This document shows positions 46,052 to 61,000 of a stretch of 64,000 bases of DNA, piece after piece (position 1 is the stretch's first letter; the number at the start of each line of letters is the position of its first letter). This DNA is from Brienomyrus brachyistius (Eukaryota; Chordata; Actinopteri; Osteoglossiformes; Mormyridae). The notes beneath the pieces were generated by a model. It had not been told where the DNA came from and did not search any database. It was given only the letters and a program-made list of their open reading frames with translations. The DNA lies in the NCBI RefSeq assembly GCF_023856365.1, contig NC_064541.1, positions 25,646,214 to 25,710,213 of the forward strand, in the 5' to 3' direction. The position numbers were made by a program, and so were the translations under genes.

Positions 46052-49000
46052 TTGAGAGCGTTTAAAGACCATCGTATGTAAATAAAGTGTCTGTGCAATA
46101 TATATGCATGTGCGTTTGTAGCATCACTGTATTTAACCAGTTATAAAAATATATATATATTTTATATGATCTCATGCATTATGTTTATTTAGTTCAAGTT
46201 CTTTCTGTGTATTATTTGTTTTTAAACCAGCTACATTTTCTATTTAACCTTTCTAAATGACCTGATTTTTTTTTTCTTTCCAAAAGCAACATAAAATACA
46301 GAACAATATACAGAAATACAAACTCTCGTACAGGACGTAAGAACGACAAAGAATAAGCTAAAGGGCAATCTACTGAAAAAAAAACCCAAAATAAATACAC
46401 AATATGGGGGCTGTCATGACCTGCTCGTCGGCTCCTCCTGTGTGCCACGCCCCCTGCTTACCCACGTGTGTTTCCCGGATTGTACCCAGCTGTGTCTGCT
46501 TATTTTCAATCAGTCCTGTGTATTTCAGTCCGTTTCTTACCTGAGTCCTTTGTCCGTCATTGATGTCAGTCCGCGTGAGATGTTCCCCAGTCCGCGTTCT
46601 GCAAATAAATCCCCGTTTTCCCTGATTCTGTCTGCTCGCCTGCTTCCTGCCCGCTCGCCCCGTCCATGCGCCCCACCCGCAGACGCCGATCGTGACAGGG
46701 GCATAAATCATAAGGGAGACTTAAAACAATAGGTTTTCATTAATGTGATGTGGGAAGATTCTAGTGCTTTCCACTTTTTAAATCTAATTAAAAAAATAGT
46801 ACAATTTAAATTCATTCAAGAAGCAGGGAAAAGGGGGCTTAATTGTTACCCCTCCACTTACTACAGTAAATGTGGTATTTCGCTAATAGTACAACAATAT
46901 TAATGGCATCAGAGAAAGCAGAATTCAAGTTTGCCACGTAAAATAAGATAGCACCAACATCAAAAAAATGAATATTAAGTTTGAGATTAATCCATTCACT
47001 CATGTCCTTCCAAAAACTTTGTGAATATTAGGAAGAAAAAAACGGATGCTTCAGGGATTCATCTTCTAACTTACCAAAGGCACACAGGTCAACTTCAAAT
47101 TTAAATCTTCTTTTAAGAAACATGGATATGGGATATATTCCATTTATTATTTTAAAATGAGTCTCCTTCACTTTTGGTGAAACAGGCCATTTAACAAATT
47201 TAGCCAATGTGGTTTCACAATTTATATTAGGAAATTTCTTGAAAGAATCCCTATTCATAGTAAATCTTTTCCCGCATACCACTATTAATGACCTTGTTAT
47301 TGCATTTGAAGTCAAGTAAGTAACAGTCATTCACTTTTAAACTGGGCATTGAAACAGTCACTTTTGAGTATACAATGTTTTTGATTAGTTGAATCAATGC
47401 CAAAGGAATCACTTTGATTCCTTATATCGCTTATATCGAGGAAAATTTATTTTGCACTGAGGGTCTCTGTTGACTAGTATTTGACTCATTTACAGCGTTT
47501 TCCTGTCTGCTTTGAAAATGGTAAGAGTATGGAAGGCAGTTCATGAAGACATGTTGGCAGTAATGGCTGCCAAAACTAATTACGGCTGGTAAAGCTTAAT
47601 TATAACAAACTGTGTGGGGTTTACTTTCTCTGATTTATATCGTTTGTTTTTTTGTTCCTCTGGTACAATATAACACTTAAATGTAATTTTTAGGTATGTT
47701 AATTGTTATTTAATATGATACCATTTTATAACTGACTTAGAAAGCTCTTCACAAAGGATTATCCAGATAAGAACATAAGAAATTTACAAACAAGAGGTGG
47801 CTATTCGGCCCATCAAGCTCATTTAGGGAGAATTTAACTAATAGCTCAGAGTTGTTAAAATCTTATCTAGCTCTGATTTAAAGGAACCCAGGGTTTTAGC
47901 TTGCGCTACACTAGCAGGAAGACTATTCCAACTACACACTGCGTAAAGAAGTGTTTCCTCAAATTTAGTTTAAAATGTTCTCTCGCTAATTTCCACCTAT
48001 GGCCACGAGTTCTAGTATTTAAACTAATATTAAAATAGCCATTTGGCTGAACAGCATCCAGACCTGTTAGAATCTTATATACCTGGTTCATGTCCCCACT
48101 TAATCTCCTTTGCACGAGGCTGAACAGATTCAGCTCAGCTAACCTCTCATCATGAGACATTCCTCTAAGACCAGGAATCATTCTTATAGCCCTACGTTGC
48201 ACCATTTCCAAGGCAGCAATGTCATCTTTAAGGTATGGTGAAAAACCTCCACACAATATTCTAGGTGGGGTCTTACCAAGGTCTATTAACAATAGAGAAG
48301 TTTGAAGAGGGAAACCTTTTCATTGACCCAATGAGACAGTAATGGAAGCAGAGCTGCAAAGCACATATGGCAGTATAGAGATTGCAGGTAATAATGACAG
48401 GATGTTAAGTCAGGATCACATCCTACCTCACCCTCAAAACTCACCTGGTCACAAGAAGTATCGCTAGGGTATATTTGTGCGACTTTAAAGGAAGTTACGC
48501 AACAGTTTAACAAAACATGGTATTTAGTAATCATACTCTGAATTCTAAAAAAACTGTTATTCCTTTTAGTTTTTATTATAGACCTCTCTGAGAGAAAGGC
48601 CTCCCTCCTACTAGAAGTGCTGAAACTCCAGACAGACAGGAGAGCAGTAGAGCTGGAGGGCTGGTCAGAAGAAGAGAGTGAAGTGAGGAGCTTCCTTCAG
48701 TGTCTGCCCTACATCTCACAGCTGAGGTGAGTGTGGAGCATCTCTGTGTGGAGATGTTGAGGTGAGAGTTACTGTGGGCTGTTTGGCCAGTGCTGTTTAC
48801 TGTAGGAATCAGCTGTCAGACTGCCTCTGGTTGTGTCACACTCATTGGATAATGGAGACTAGTCAGGTAAGAGAGAGAATACAGTTGTTCACTGCATGGT
48901 GGTTAATGTCTATTTTTCATCCAGAATGAGGTAAATAACCTTGTTTCCTGACACATGCAGCACCAGAATAACAATGTAACATCTTACAAAGTACCCCACT

Positions 49001-52000
49001 TTAATTCGCCATTGTCGCTACATCCCAGGTTCCTGTCAGCTTTAGAGGTTCACGTGTCTATGTAATTGTTTTTGAGTGCACCACAGGTAAAGACATTTAT
49101 AATTTGCTCTGTAAAGTTAAGATTAAACCACAATTATCTTGAAGTAAAAATTCACGTGTCCATGTCACAGTACATTGACGATCACCACTTTGTTCCAGAG
49201 ATGCACTGCCTTCATACAAACTCTGTGTATCTGTGTTCTTTCCCTTTTTAGATTTTCCGGAAAGAATGTATACAGCAGTAACAAAAGTCAAGCATCTGTG
49301 AAGTTCCTGCTGAAGCTCAGTGTTGAAGCAGCAGAGAGTGACACTGGAACAGGAGGGAGTGTCTCCCAGTGTCTGTCCTCTGTGTGCAGTTACAGCACTT
49401 TTCCTTGTGGTGATGACAGACCATCTGTACAGTGTGGATTCCTGTTGTATCTGTACTCACATGTGAAGGACTATGAGTCCCAAACACAGAGGAGTGTCCT
49501 CCCTACTCTACTGCCCATTTACCAGTCAGCTCCTGCAGTCTGGGTTATAGACCTCTCTGTGAGAAAGGCCTCCCTCCTACTAGAAGTGCTGAAACTCCAG
49601 ACAGACAAGAGACCAGTAGAGCTGGAGGACTGGTCAGAAGAAGAGAGTGAAATGAGGAGCTTCCTTCAGTGTCTGCCCTACATCTCACAGCTGAGGTGAG
49701 TGTGGAGCATGTCTGTGTGGAGATGTTGAAGTGAGGGTCACTGTGGGCTGTTTACTGCAGGTATCAGGTGTCAGACTGTCTCTACTTCTGTGACTCTCAT
49801 TGGCGACACAGAGGGACTCATCAGCTTAGAGAGTGAAGAATAGTTTTTTTTTTGTTATTTCCCACTGGAAGGTGGCCAGTCTATTTTTTCTTACAGAATA
49901 ACATTATTTCCTGTTAAACATAAGCTATGTTCTGTATTCAGATGCAGTAGCTCGCAGACTATTCCACCATAAACCACCATGTTCTTTGTCTCCTTGGTCC
50001 CTGTCAGCTTTGCCGTAATCAGCTCAGTCACATCCGTACTGATAGTTACATGTGTTTCAATCACATTGGATTTAACACCCTAACCAACATCAATCAGATT
50101 GTCTTAGGCTTAAGCTGGAAAATGCCATTATCTGCCTGTTAGGTCCTTTTATATATTATTATTGTGTCATTTGAGATTTTTTAAAGTAAACATTGCAAAT
50201 GGGGGCAGCATGGTGGTGCAGTGGTTAGCACTGTTGCCTCTCACCTCTGGGACACGGGTTTGAGTCTCCGCCTTTGTCAAATGTGTGTGGATTTTGCATG
50301 TTCTCCCCATGTTGTCGTGGGGTTCCCTCCGGGTACTCCGGTTTCCCCACACAGTCCAAAGACATGCTGCAGCTAATTGGAGTTACTAAATTGCCCATAG
50401 GTGTGCATGTGTGAGTGCATGGTGTGTGAGTGTGCCCTGCGATGGGCTGGCCCCCCATCCTGGGTTGTTCCCTGCCTCGTGCCCATTGCTTCCGGGATAG
50501 GCTCCGGACCCCCCGCGACCCAGTAGGATTAGCGGTTTGGAAAATGGATGGATGGACATTGCAAATGTACCCTTAATAAAAACTTCACATAAAAACTGAT
50601 TATTGACTTTGTTATGCTTGGAGACAGTAACACCATTTAGAATTTGTGTTGTTGAAAGTTATCAAGCTACTGTCACATCAATTATGAAGTAAAATTTTAA
50701 GTGTCACAGTGTCATCAGTACATGCAAAATTACCTCCTTATTCTGAGAAACATCACCTTCATACAGAGTGACTGTGTTCTTATTTTTAGGTTTTCCAGTA
50801 ACATTTTATGGAACAGTAACAAACATCAGGCAGCTGTAAAGTTTCTGCTGAAGCTCAGTGTTGAAGCAGCAGAAAGTGACACTGGACCAGGAGGGAGTGT
50901 CTCCCAGTGTCTGTCCTCTGTGTGCAGTTACATCACTTTTCCTTGTGATAATGACAGTCCATCTGTACAGTGTGGATTCCTGTTGTATCTGTACTCACAT
51001 GTGAAGGACTATGAGTCCCAAACACAGAGGAGTGTCCTCCCTACTCTACTGCCCATTTACCAGTCAGCTCCTGCAGTCTGGGTTATATACCTCTCTGTGA
51101 GAAAGGCCTCCCGCCTACTAGAAGTGCTGAAACTCCAGACAGACAAGAGAGCAGTAGAGCTGAAGGGCTGGTCAGAAGAAGAGGGTGAAGTGAGGAGCTT
51201 CCTTCAATGTCTGCCCTACATCTCACAGCTGAGGTGAGTTACTTTAGACTAGACTCTTCTGAAATTAGCACGTTTCTATAGAAAATTAATCAAAATGTAG
51301 CTTTAGCAATAACATATACTGTAACTGTCATGCCCTGCTCGTCCGCTCCTCCTGTGTGCCATGCCCCCTGATTACCCACATGTTTTCTCCCGATTGTACC
51401 CAGCTGTATCTAGTTCATTTGCTCAGTCCTGTGTATTTCAGTCCGTGTCTTACCTGAGTCCTTCGTCCGTCATTGATGTTACCTGATGTCAGTCAGCACC
51501 TCGTTTTCCTCCATTAAACCCCGTTTTCCCCGTATTCCGCTTGCCTGCCTGCTCCTTGCTCGCTCGCCTGCCTGAACGATCGCCCGCTCCGACCACGATC
51601 GTGACAGTAACATACATAACATATTTTTTTCTGAAATTATTCTCAATATATTTTTTGGGACTGATTAATATGGTTTTCTGATGAATCGTTATATTTTCGT
51701 GTGTACAGAATCTTTGGTCAAAAACAGAAAATCATCTTATCCGCTGATGTGTGGTATTTTTAGCTAGCAGGGTTTAACAGACTCGCAGTTACTTCAAGCA
51801 ATGTATGTCATTGTGTTCTAGCACTAGAATTTTTGCTATGAGTCCAATACAAAGTATTTAAAATGTGTTATTTAACATTCGCTTTTATTTTGTGTAAGTT
51901 CTATTCTAATATACATTATTGTAGTTTCCTGGACTTATTACATGTTGAGATATAACCTCAAAATGGATGCAGCACTGCATAACCTGAAAAATTTGAGGGT

Positions 52001-55000
52001 TATATTCCAGTCATTGAAAAGACCTGGAATCTGATATAAATGGCCAAATGTCCTGGAAATAATCTTTCTTGTCCTGGAATTTTATTTCTGTTTTCGCTTT
52101 TTAATTTTTCTGTTTGAAACAGCTCGCTGTTCGCAAGTCTAGATATGATGACAGCTGAGCTAGGGCGTGGCCTCTGCTGCGCAATATCTCCACCTACTGA
52201 GACATGTATAGGCAATGGGCTGTATTAAGTTACATGCGTAATACGTCACGATTTGTGCATAGTGGCCATTTTTCCAGGGAATGTCACAGACGTCCGTCAC
52301 ACAGATGCATAAAGTTCTGTATTTCTTTTCAATGTTAAAGTTTCATACAAACTAAATGTATAGCGAGTGCTCAGGACTATGAAAAGCTGTATTTTGATGG
52401 ATGGATGGATGGATGGTAGCTTTATGCAGTTATTTTTAAAACAAACATTGTACATAAATTTATTTGATACAAATAATGACATAAAATGTAATATGCAAGT
52501 AACTTTCACTGAAATTAGGTCACTATGGTAGCCTATTTCATGGTGTGATCAACAGCTCTGTACTGAACATTATGGAATTGCTCAGTATATGCCAGTGTTT
52601 GGATAGTGTTCCACAATCCAAGAGGCATTTATTTCTTTAAAAGAGTTTTGCAGTTTAAAACAGTGTATAGCAAAAAGAGGTCAAACAAGTCCACTGTACA
52701 TCAGAGCGTTAATTGGTCCTGCCTTTATATAATTTAGCATATCGGTGACACTAAGTCACTGCATAATCAAGGAGAAATTAAAATGGTGTTAAGCCTGTGA
52801 CTAAAGTGTATGACTGTATGACCAGATCCTGTCATGAATTTAGAGAGAAAATCCCTGGAAATGTCCTGGAAAAAGATTCCTTAAGAAGAGTGGGAACCCT
52901 GATTAATCTTATTACTGCTTCACAAAAGTATTATATGGATGAAGATCTATACCTGATTTTATTTTTAGTCAAATTGCACCAGAAATGAAATAGCAGCATA
53001 AAGGAAGGAAATGGCAGCTGTAGAACTTAGTCTTTTGAACATTTTTATTTCACATTTTGCAGGAACATTGTAGGGATGACAAGCTGGAACTAGTCAAAGT
53101 TTGAGACAGATTGCTCCAAAACAGAAGTAGTGCCACACAGTGGATATAAAAAATTGTTTCAGATGTCTGATCTTGTTGGCGTGATAACTAAAATATTTGA
53201 CAGATCTCTTTCAACCTTTGCAGACATATTTTAAGGTTGAAGATCTGCACCTCAACGAATTTTGAGATAAATCACACTAAAATTGATGCAGCACCGGATA
53301 GTGATAATAGAGAGAAGGCCAACGCAGACACTTTCAATTCAATTCAATTTTATTTATATAGCAACATTACATTGCGTCAAAGTGCTTTACATTATCCCTC
53401 CCCCACCAAAAGCCCCCAATGAGCAAGTCAAAACGCCCTAGAAGAAAGAAACCTTGGGAGGAACCAGACATAGAGGGGGAGTCCATCCTCCAGGGTCTGA
53501 CAGAGGAAGCCCTCAGCCTAACCAGACTCAAAGGGGAAGCCCATTCCAATTCATTTCAATTCAGTTCTTTTATTATCATGTGTACAAGTACAAGTACCAT
53601 GTACAATGAAATGCTTACTTGTCAGCATGATATCATGTCAGCATAACTCAAAAATTACAATCTTTTCCAAATTTTGCAGACACATCATGTTGGGGTGGAT
53701 CTGGACCACTTCAGATTTTCTGACAAACTGAAGCAAAACTGAAGCAACGGCACTTTGTGTCAGCAGAGAGAAGGATGAGATGATTAGAGGCATTGCTCTA
53801 TCATTCCTATATTTACTCTGCTTGATCTTTTATGGGTCTTATTACCACTTCACAAAAACATTATATGGATTAAGATGTACACCTTACTCATGATAGACCC
53901 CAAACCAACCCAAAAATGTAACTGCACTACAGAGTACATATTGCTCTTTCATCGCTAGCTTCCCTGGTCCACATAATTTATGGTTGCTAGTCATGTAGCT
54001 GCTTAGCGAAATGTATTGTGGGGAAATCGACAAAATTTAATGGTCTCATGTTTTATTGGAGAGGTGGAGAAAGTGTGTAAGGTAGGCTGATAATGATAAT
54101 ATTTTTGCAACACTGGTATTTTTCTTCAGCATAATTTGTCAGTTAAGAATGTCGTGGGGGAATTTAATTGTATCACTTAGCTCTAGTCCAAGTCAGTAGG
54201 GACACATGAAAGATCAGGCGCAGATTTGGTGAACCTAATTGCATTACGACAGGTGGCAATAATAAAAATGATGGTCTTTGATGCTAAATGGTTTATGGAA
54301 GTCTCCTGTATAATTTGACACAAATCTCTGGCAATTAGTTTTCTCCCTTCACTCTTCTGTGTCTTCTTTTGGCTGTTGTCCACAAAATGCTTGATTGTAT
54401 GATAATTGCATTGTATACGTTTGGCAGTTTTGATTATCAGAGGTGACAGGCATTTTAATATTTTGTTTCTTTCGTTTGTGCAAGGTTCTTTTTGGCCCAT
54501 TTTAATAGTAAAAACAGTTTGCTTAATTTTTCTGCACAGGAAAGTGTCCACGGTTTTCTGTTCAACTCCAGACCGAAAGTTCATTCATTCATTCATTCAT
54601 TCATTCATTCATTCATTCATTCATTTATGCATTCATTCATTTATGCATTCATTCATTCAGTCATTCTTCATGGTCCAGGGCTGGGACTTGGGGACAGCAG
54701 TCTAAGCAGGAATGTCCAGACCTCTTCCTTCCCAGCCACCTCCTCTAGCTCCTCCAGGGGAATACCAAGGCATTCCTCAGCCAGCCAAGAGACATTATCT
54801 CACCAGCGGGTCCTGCATCTGACTGGGGTCTTCTCCCAGTCGGACATGCCCAAAACACCTCCCTTGAGAGGTGTCCAGGAGGTGTCTTCGATAGGTGCCC
54901 ACATCACCTCAACTGGCTGCTTTCAATGCAGGTTTACTTTGAGCTCCCTCTGAATATCCAAGCTCCTCAACCCTCACCTCCTCATTTCTGAGGCAGAGTC

Positions 55001-58000
55001 CAGACACCTAGCAAAGGAAACTCATTTCTACCCCTTGTGTCCATGCTCTCACTTGTTTGATCACTACTCAAAGCTCATAACTATAGGTGAGGATAGGAAC
55101 GTAGATTGAACGGTAAATCAATATCTTTGCCTTTCAGCTTAGTTTTCTCTTTACCATAACAGAACAGCAGAGCCTCTGCATTGCTGCAGTCACAGCAGCG
55201 ATCCACCTGTCAGTCTCCTACTCCCTTCATCCCTCACTCGTGAACAATACCCCAAGATACTTAAACTTCTCTGCTTGAGGCAGTAACTCATTCCCAGCCA
55301 AGACAGGGAAATTCACCTTCCAAGACCTCAGACTAGGAGGTGCTGATCTTAATCTGGGCCGCTTCACACTCATCCTCCAGTCCCCTTTTTTAAGAACTTG
55401 GATCACCACCCCTGTCTACCAATCAACGGACACTGTCCCCCACATCCATGTAATGGTGTAGTGGCGTATCTGCCAAAACAGCCCAAGAACATCAAGATCT
55501 TTCAAAAACTCAATAGGAATCTCATCCACCCCTAGAGCCTTACCACCAAATTGGTTACCACCATTTTTTTTGATTACTTCAGTGACCTCAGCCCTAGTGA
55601 TGGGGTGTCTCCCTCTGAGTCTTCCAGCTCTACTTCCTCCGAGGATGGTGTGTCAGTGGAATTCAGGAGGTCCTTGAAATATTCTTTCCACTGCCTGACT
55701 ATATCTGCCAACCAAAGTCTTTAAGACAGCCGGACACTCTGGACTGGTGCCCCAAATCGAAGATGGAGGGAGGCGATCCTCTCATTCACTGTGGTAAACT
55801 CCAACATACTGCCACCAAAGCAGGGAGCTAGTAGTAGACCCACACCTGCCCGGCGTCTCTCACCATGGGCAACTCCAGAGTGGAATAGAATCCAGGAGTT
55901 TGGTTCCAGAGCCCGAGCCGTGCATCGAGGTGAGTCCGACTGTATCTAGTCGGTATCTCTCAACCTCCCAGAACAGCTCAGGCTCCTTTCCTATGAGACA
56001 GATTACGTTCCATGTTCTTAAAGCCAGATTTGGTAGTTGACAATCAGCCCACCAAGGCCCCTGCCTGTGAGTGCCACTTGATCTACCTTGAATCTCACGC
56101 CGACATTCTCCTCTGCAGTTGGTGGGTCCACAAGTTGGCTGACCCATATACTTGCTTCGGGCCAAGCCCAGCCTGGCCCCATGAGTAGAGACCCGGCCAC
56201 AATGCACTTGCAAACAAGCTCACCCAGCAGGCCTGGTTCCTGGGACGGACCCCGGTCTCCCCAATCTGGGCAGGGTCACATGGTCCTTTCTCTTGATCTT
56301 GATTGGGGATCTATGTGAATCATACTATACTATAATCAATAATTTTTCCAGAATTTTTTCATTCATGTACCTCATAGTGCATTGAGCATGTTTTGTGAGT
56401 CTGTTTTATTCATGCTATTAATGAAAATCTGTTAAGTTATTGGTGATTGGAAGTGTCTTTAAAAAAACCATCAGTTGACCGGGATATTGCTTTTATCCAG
56501 TTTCCTGCAGAAGATTGACATGAAAATCCATGAACTTTGTTATATGTGTGTATAAAAACATAATGAAAAATCCATTCTTTTTCAGATTCTCGGATGAGTG
56601 TTTCGGTGTTGTGTTTGTGCTGAAGATGTGCTCATTGGCAGCTGACCATGCAAAAATGACAGGAGAGACACCCCTGGAAACATTATTCTCAGTGTTTAAC
56701 ATCAAGACCATCATAAAAGGAGCTTATGAAAATCACATATATAATGTAAACAAGCACAATTTGGTGTGTGGATTCCTGTTGGATCTGTACTCACATGTGA
56801 AGGACTATGAGTCCCAAACACAGAGGAGTGTCCTCCCTACTCTACTGCCCATTGACCAGTCAGCTCCTGCAGTCTGGGTTATAGACCTCTCTGTGAGAAA
56901 GGCCTCCCTCCTACTAGAAGTGCTGAAACTCCAGACAGACAGGAGACCAGTAGAGCTGGAGGGCTGGTCAGAAGAAGAGAGTGAAGTGAGGAGCTTCCTT
57001 CAGTGTCTGCCCTACGTCTCACAGCTGAGGTGAGATTCTTTGATTAGACTGTTTTCTTATCAGGAGGGCAAGTTCCCAAGTGAATTTCATGAAAATGTGA
57101 AACAGAGAAGCCTTTATATGTCTGTTAAATGCAGTGCAGAGTACAGAGATATACTCACAGAGACTGTATTTTCACTGATTATTGTTGTTTTCTGGTGAAT
57201 CATCGCATTGCTCTGAATGTACAGAAGCCTTAGTCAGTAATATAAAAGTGTCTCATCAGCTTATGTGTGGTGTTTTCACCCAGAAGTGTTTTTTCCTTTT
57301 ATTGTACTTTAAACAAATACGGTTAAGTTAATTTTTATGGCCCAATTTCCTCGAGAAAATGGGCATGAAAATCGGTAAGCATCGTTACTTCTGTATATAA
57401 AAAGAGAATAAAAAATGTCCACTCTTTTCCAGATTTGATAAAGAGCATTTTGATGAGGATCCTGCTTCATGGACTTCATTTGTACTGAAGATGTGCTCAT
57501 TGGCAGCTGACCATGCAAAACAGACAGGAGAGACACCCCTTGAATCCTTATTCTCAGTGTTTAACATCAAGGAATTTGTAGAAGCACTTGAAGGCCTCTT
57601 TAATGACATGACTGGCAGGAAATTGCAGGAAGATTTCCTATTGGATCTGTGCTCACATGTGAAGGACTATGAGTCCCAAACACAGAGGAGTGTCCTCCCT
57701 ACTCTACTGCCCTTTGACCAGTCAGCTCCTGCAGTCTGGGTTATAGACCTCTCTGTGAGAAAGGCCTCCCTCCTACTAGAAGTGCTGAAACTCCAGACAG
57801 ACAAGAGAGCAGTAGAGCTGAAGGGCTGGTCAGAAGAAGAGAGTGAAGTGAGGAGCTTCCTTCAGTGTCTGCCCTACGTCTCACAGCTGAGGTGAGATTC
57901 TTTGATTAGACTCTTTTCTTATCAGGATGGCAAGTTCCCAAGTGAATTTCATGAAAATGTGAAACATTTTCTATATTTTTCAGAGAAGCCTTTACATGTC

Positions 58001-61000
58001 TGTTAAATGCAGTGCAGAGTACAGAGATATACTCACAGAGGCTGTTTTCTCACTGATTATTGTTGTTTTCTGGTGAATCATCGCATTGCTCTGAATGTAC
58101 AGAAGCCTTAGTCAATAATATAAAAGTGGCTCATCAGCTTATGTGTGGTGTTTTCACCCAGAAGTGCTTTTTCCTTTTATTGTACTTTAAACCCCCCTGC
58201 GACCCAGTTGGATAAGCGGTTTGGAAAATGGATGGATGGATGGATGGATGGATGGATGTACTTTAAACAAATACGGTTAAGTAAATTTTTATGGCCCAAT
58301 TTCCTAGAGAAGATGGGCATGAAAATCGGTAAGCATCGTTACTTCTGTATATAAAAAGAAAATAAAAAATGTCCATTCTTTTTCAGATTTGATAAAGAGC
58401 ATTTTGATGAGGATCCTGCTTCATGTACTTCATTTGTACTGAAGATGTGCTCTTTGGCAGCTGACCATGCAAAACAGACAGGAGAGACACCCCTTGAATC
58501 CTTATTCTCAGTGTTTAACATCAAGGAATTTGTAGAAGCACTTGAAGGCCTCTTTAATGACATGACTGGCAGGAAATTGCAGGAAGATTTCCTATTGGAT
58601 CTGTGCTCACATGTGAAGGACTATGAGTCCCAAACACAGAGGAGTGTCCTCCCTACTCTACTGCCCTTTGACCAGTCAGCTCCTGCAGTCTGGGTTATAG
58701 ACCTCTCTGTGAGAAAGGCCTCCCTCCTACTAGAAGTGCTGAAACTCCAGACAGACAAGAGACCAGTAGAGCTGAAGGGCTGGTCAGAAGAAGAGAGTGA
58801 AGTGAGGAGCTTCCTTCAGTGTCTGCCCTACATTTCACAGCTGAGGTGAGTGTGGAGCTTCTCTGTGTGGAGATGTTGAGGTGAGGGTCACTGTGGGCAA
58901 ACTGTCTCTGCATATTTACTCTCAATCACCGTGGTTCACGTGAAAATTCAGCCGTCATTGAGAAATGGATTTAATTGCCAGGCAAATGTAGCATGATTTA
59001 TGACTTACACTTCTGAAAGTTCAGATATGGGGAAACTGGTCGATTCATTGAACTGAGAATTCATCTGCCAGTGTCAGTACTGTCACGATCACGGGTGAGG
59101 TAAACGGCGATCGTGCGGGCAGGCGGGCGAAGGACAGGCAAACGAGTCGAAATCGGGGTAAAACTGGGGGTTTATTAGGGGAATTGGGTCTGGGGAACAC
59201 TCACAGGTACGATCCACACCATAACCACAATGACGGACAAGGGCAACAGGTAAGACCAAGACTTAAAACAGGACAGGACTGATCAAAGTAATCCGACACA
59301 GCAGGAGACGATCAGGGAAGCACACGTGGGTAATTAGGGGGCGTGGCACACACGAGGAGCGGACGAGCCGGGCATGACAAGTACATAGCAAACGTATAAT
59401 TTTGCTCCAGAGTTACACAACATTCACATATAAATATGTAACAATTCTTTCCATTTTTAGGTTTTCTTACTCTGGCATGTACTCTGTTACCACTCAACAT
59501 CATGCAGCAAAGTTTCTGCTGAAGCTCAGTGTTGAAGCAGCAGAGAGTGACACTGGAACAGGAAGGAGTGTCTCCCAGTGTCTGTCCTCTGCGTGCAGTT
59601 ACAGCACTTTTCCTTGTGATGATGACAGACCATCTGTACAGTGTGTATTCCTGTTGGATCTGTACTCACATGTGAAGGACTATGAGTCCCAAACACAGAC
59701 GAGTGTCCTCCCTACTCTACTGCCCATTTACCAGTCAGCTCCTGCAGTCTGGGTTATAGACCTCTCTGTGAGAAAGGCCTCCCTCCTACTAGAAGTGCTG
59801 AAACTCCAGAGAGACAAGAGACCAGTAGAGCTGAAGGGCTGGACAGAAGAAGAGAGTGAAATGAGGAGCTTCCTTCAGTGTCTGCCCTACATCTCACAGC
59901 TGAGGTGAGTGTGGAGCATCTCTGTGTGGAGATGTTGAGATGAGGGTCACTGTTGTAGCCTGATTTATGACTTACACTTCTGTAAGTTCAGATATGGGGA
60001 AACTGGTCGATTCATTGAACTGAGAATTTATCTGCCAGTGTCAGTACATAGCAAACGTATAATTTTGCTCCAGAGTTACACAACATTCACATATAAATAT
60101 GTAACAATTCTTTCCATTTTTAGGTTTTCTTACTCTGGCATGTACTCTATTACCACTCAACATCATGCAGCAAAGTTCCTGCTGAAGCTCAGTGACGAAG
60201 CCGCAGAGAGTGACACTGGAACAGGAGGGAGTGTCTCCCAGTGTCTGTCCTCTGCGTGCAGTTACAGCACTTTTCCTTGTGATGATGACAGACCATCTGT
60301 ACAGTGTGGATTACTGTTGGATCTGTACTCACATGTGAAGGACTATGAGTCCCAAACACAGAGGAGTGTCCTCCCTACTCTACTGCCCATTTACCAGTCA
60401 GCTCCTGCAGTCTGGGTTATAGACCTCTCTAAGACAAAGGCCTCCCTCCTACTAGAAGTGCTGAAACTCCAAACAGACAAGAGACCAGTAGAGCTGGAGG
60501 GCTGGTCAGTAAGAGAGAGTGAAGTGAGGAGCTTCCTTCAGTGTCTGCCCTACATCTCACAGTTGAGGTGAGATTCTTAGATTAGCTTTTTTACAAAAAT
60601 GAATTTTTCCAAATGAATTTTATGAAAATATGAGATTTTGTCTATATTTTTCAGAGGAACCATTTATCAGCCAATAATGTACTATCTTCCAATGGTGTAA
60701 TAAGTTCCAGTAACGTAATAATTGCTCCATTCTTAATGTAATACTACGTGATAATGTAATGACTGGCCAATAATGTAATACCACTTTGCTGGTAATGTAA
60801 TAAGTTGTTACGTTATTGGCTGCTACAAACCTTTATATATCTCATGACTGCTCAGAATACAGAGTTATAATCACAGAGGCTGTTCTCTGACTGTTTCATA
60901 TTGTTTTCTGGTGAAGATTTGCAGAGTTTTACATGATTACAGCCCTTGGTCAATAGAGTTCAAGAGGTTTATTTGTCATGTACAAAGTTGTACACATACA

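Noticed and set aside
45777..46098. Tyr-Ile repeat proteins
   Set aside because: Translation of a (TA)n microsatellite.
54406..54953. His/Ser/Phe/Ile-rich open frames
   Set aside because: Translation of a (TTCA)n microsatellite and a reverse LINE.
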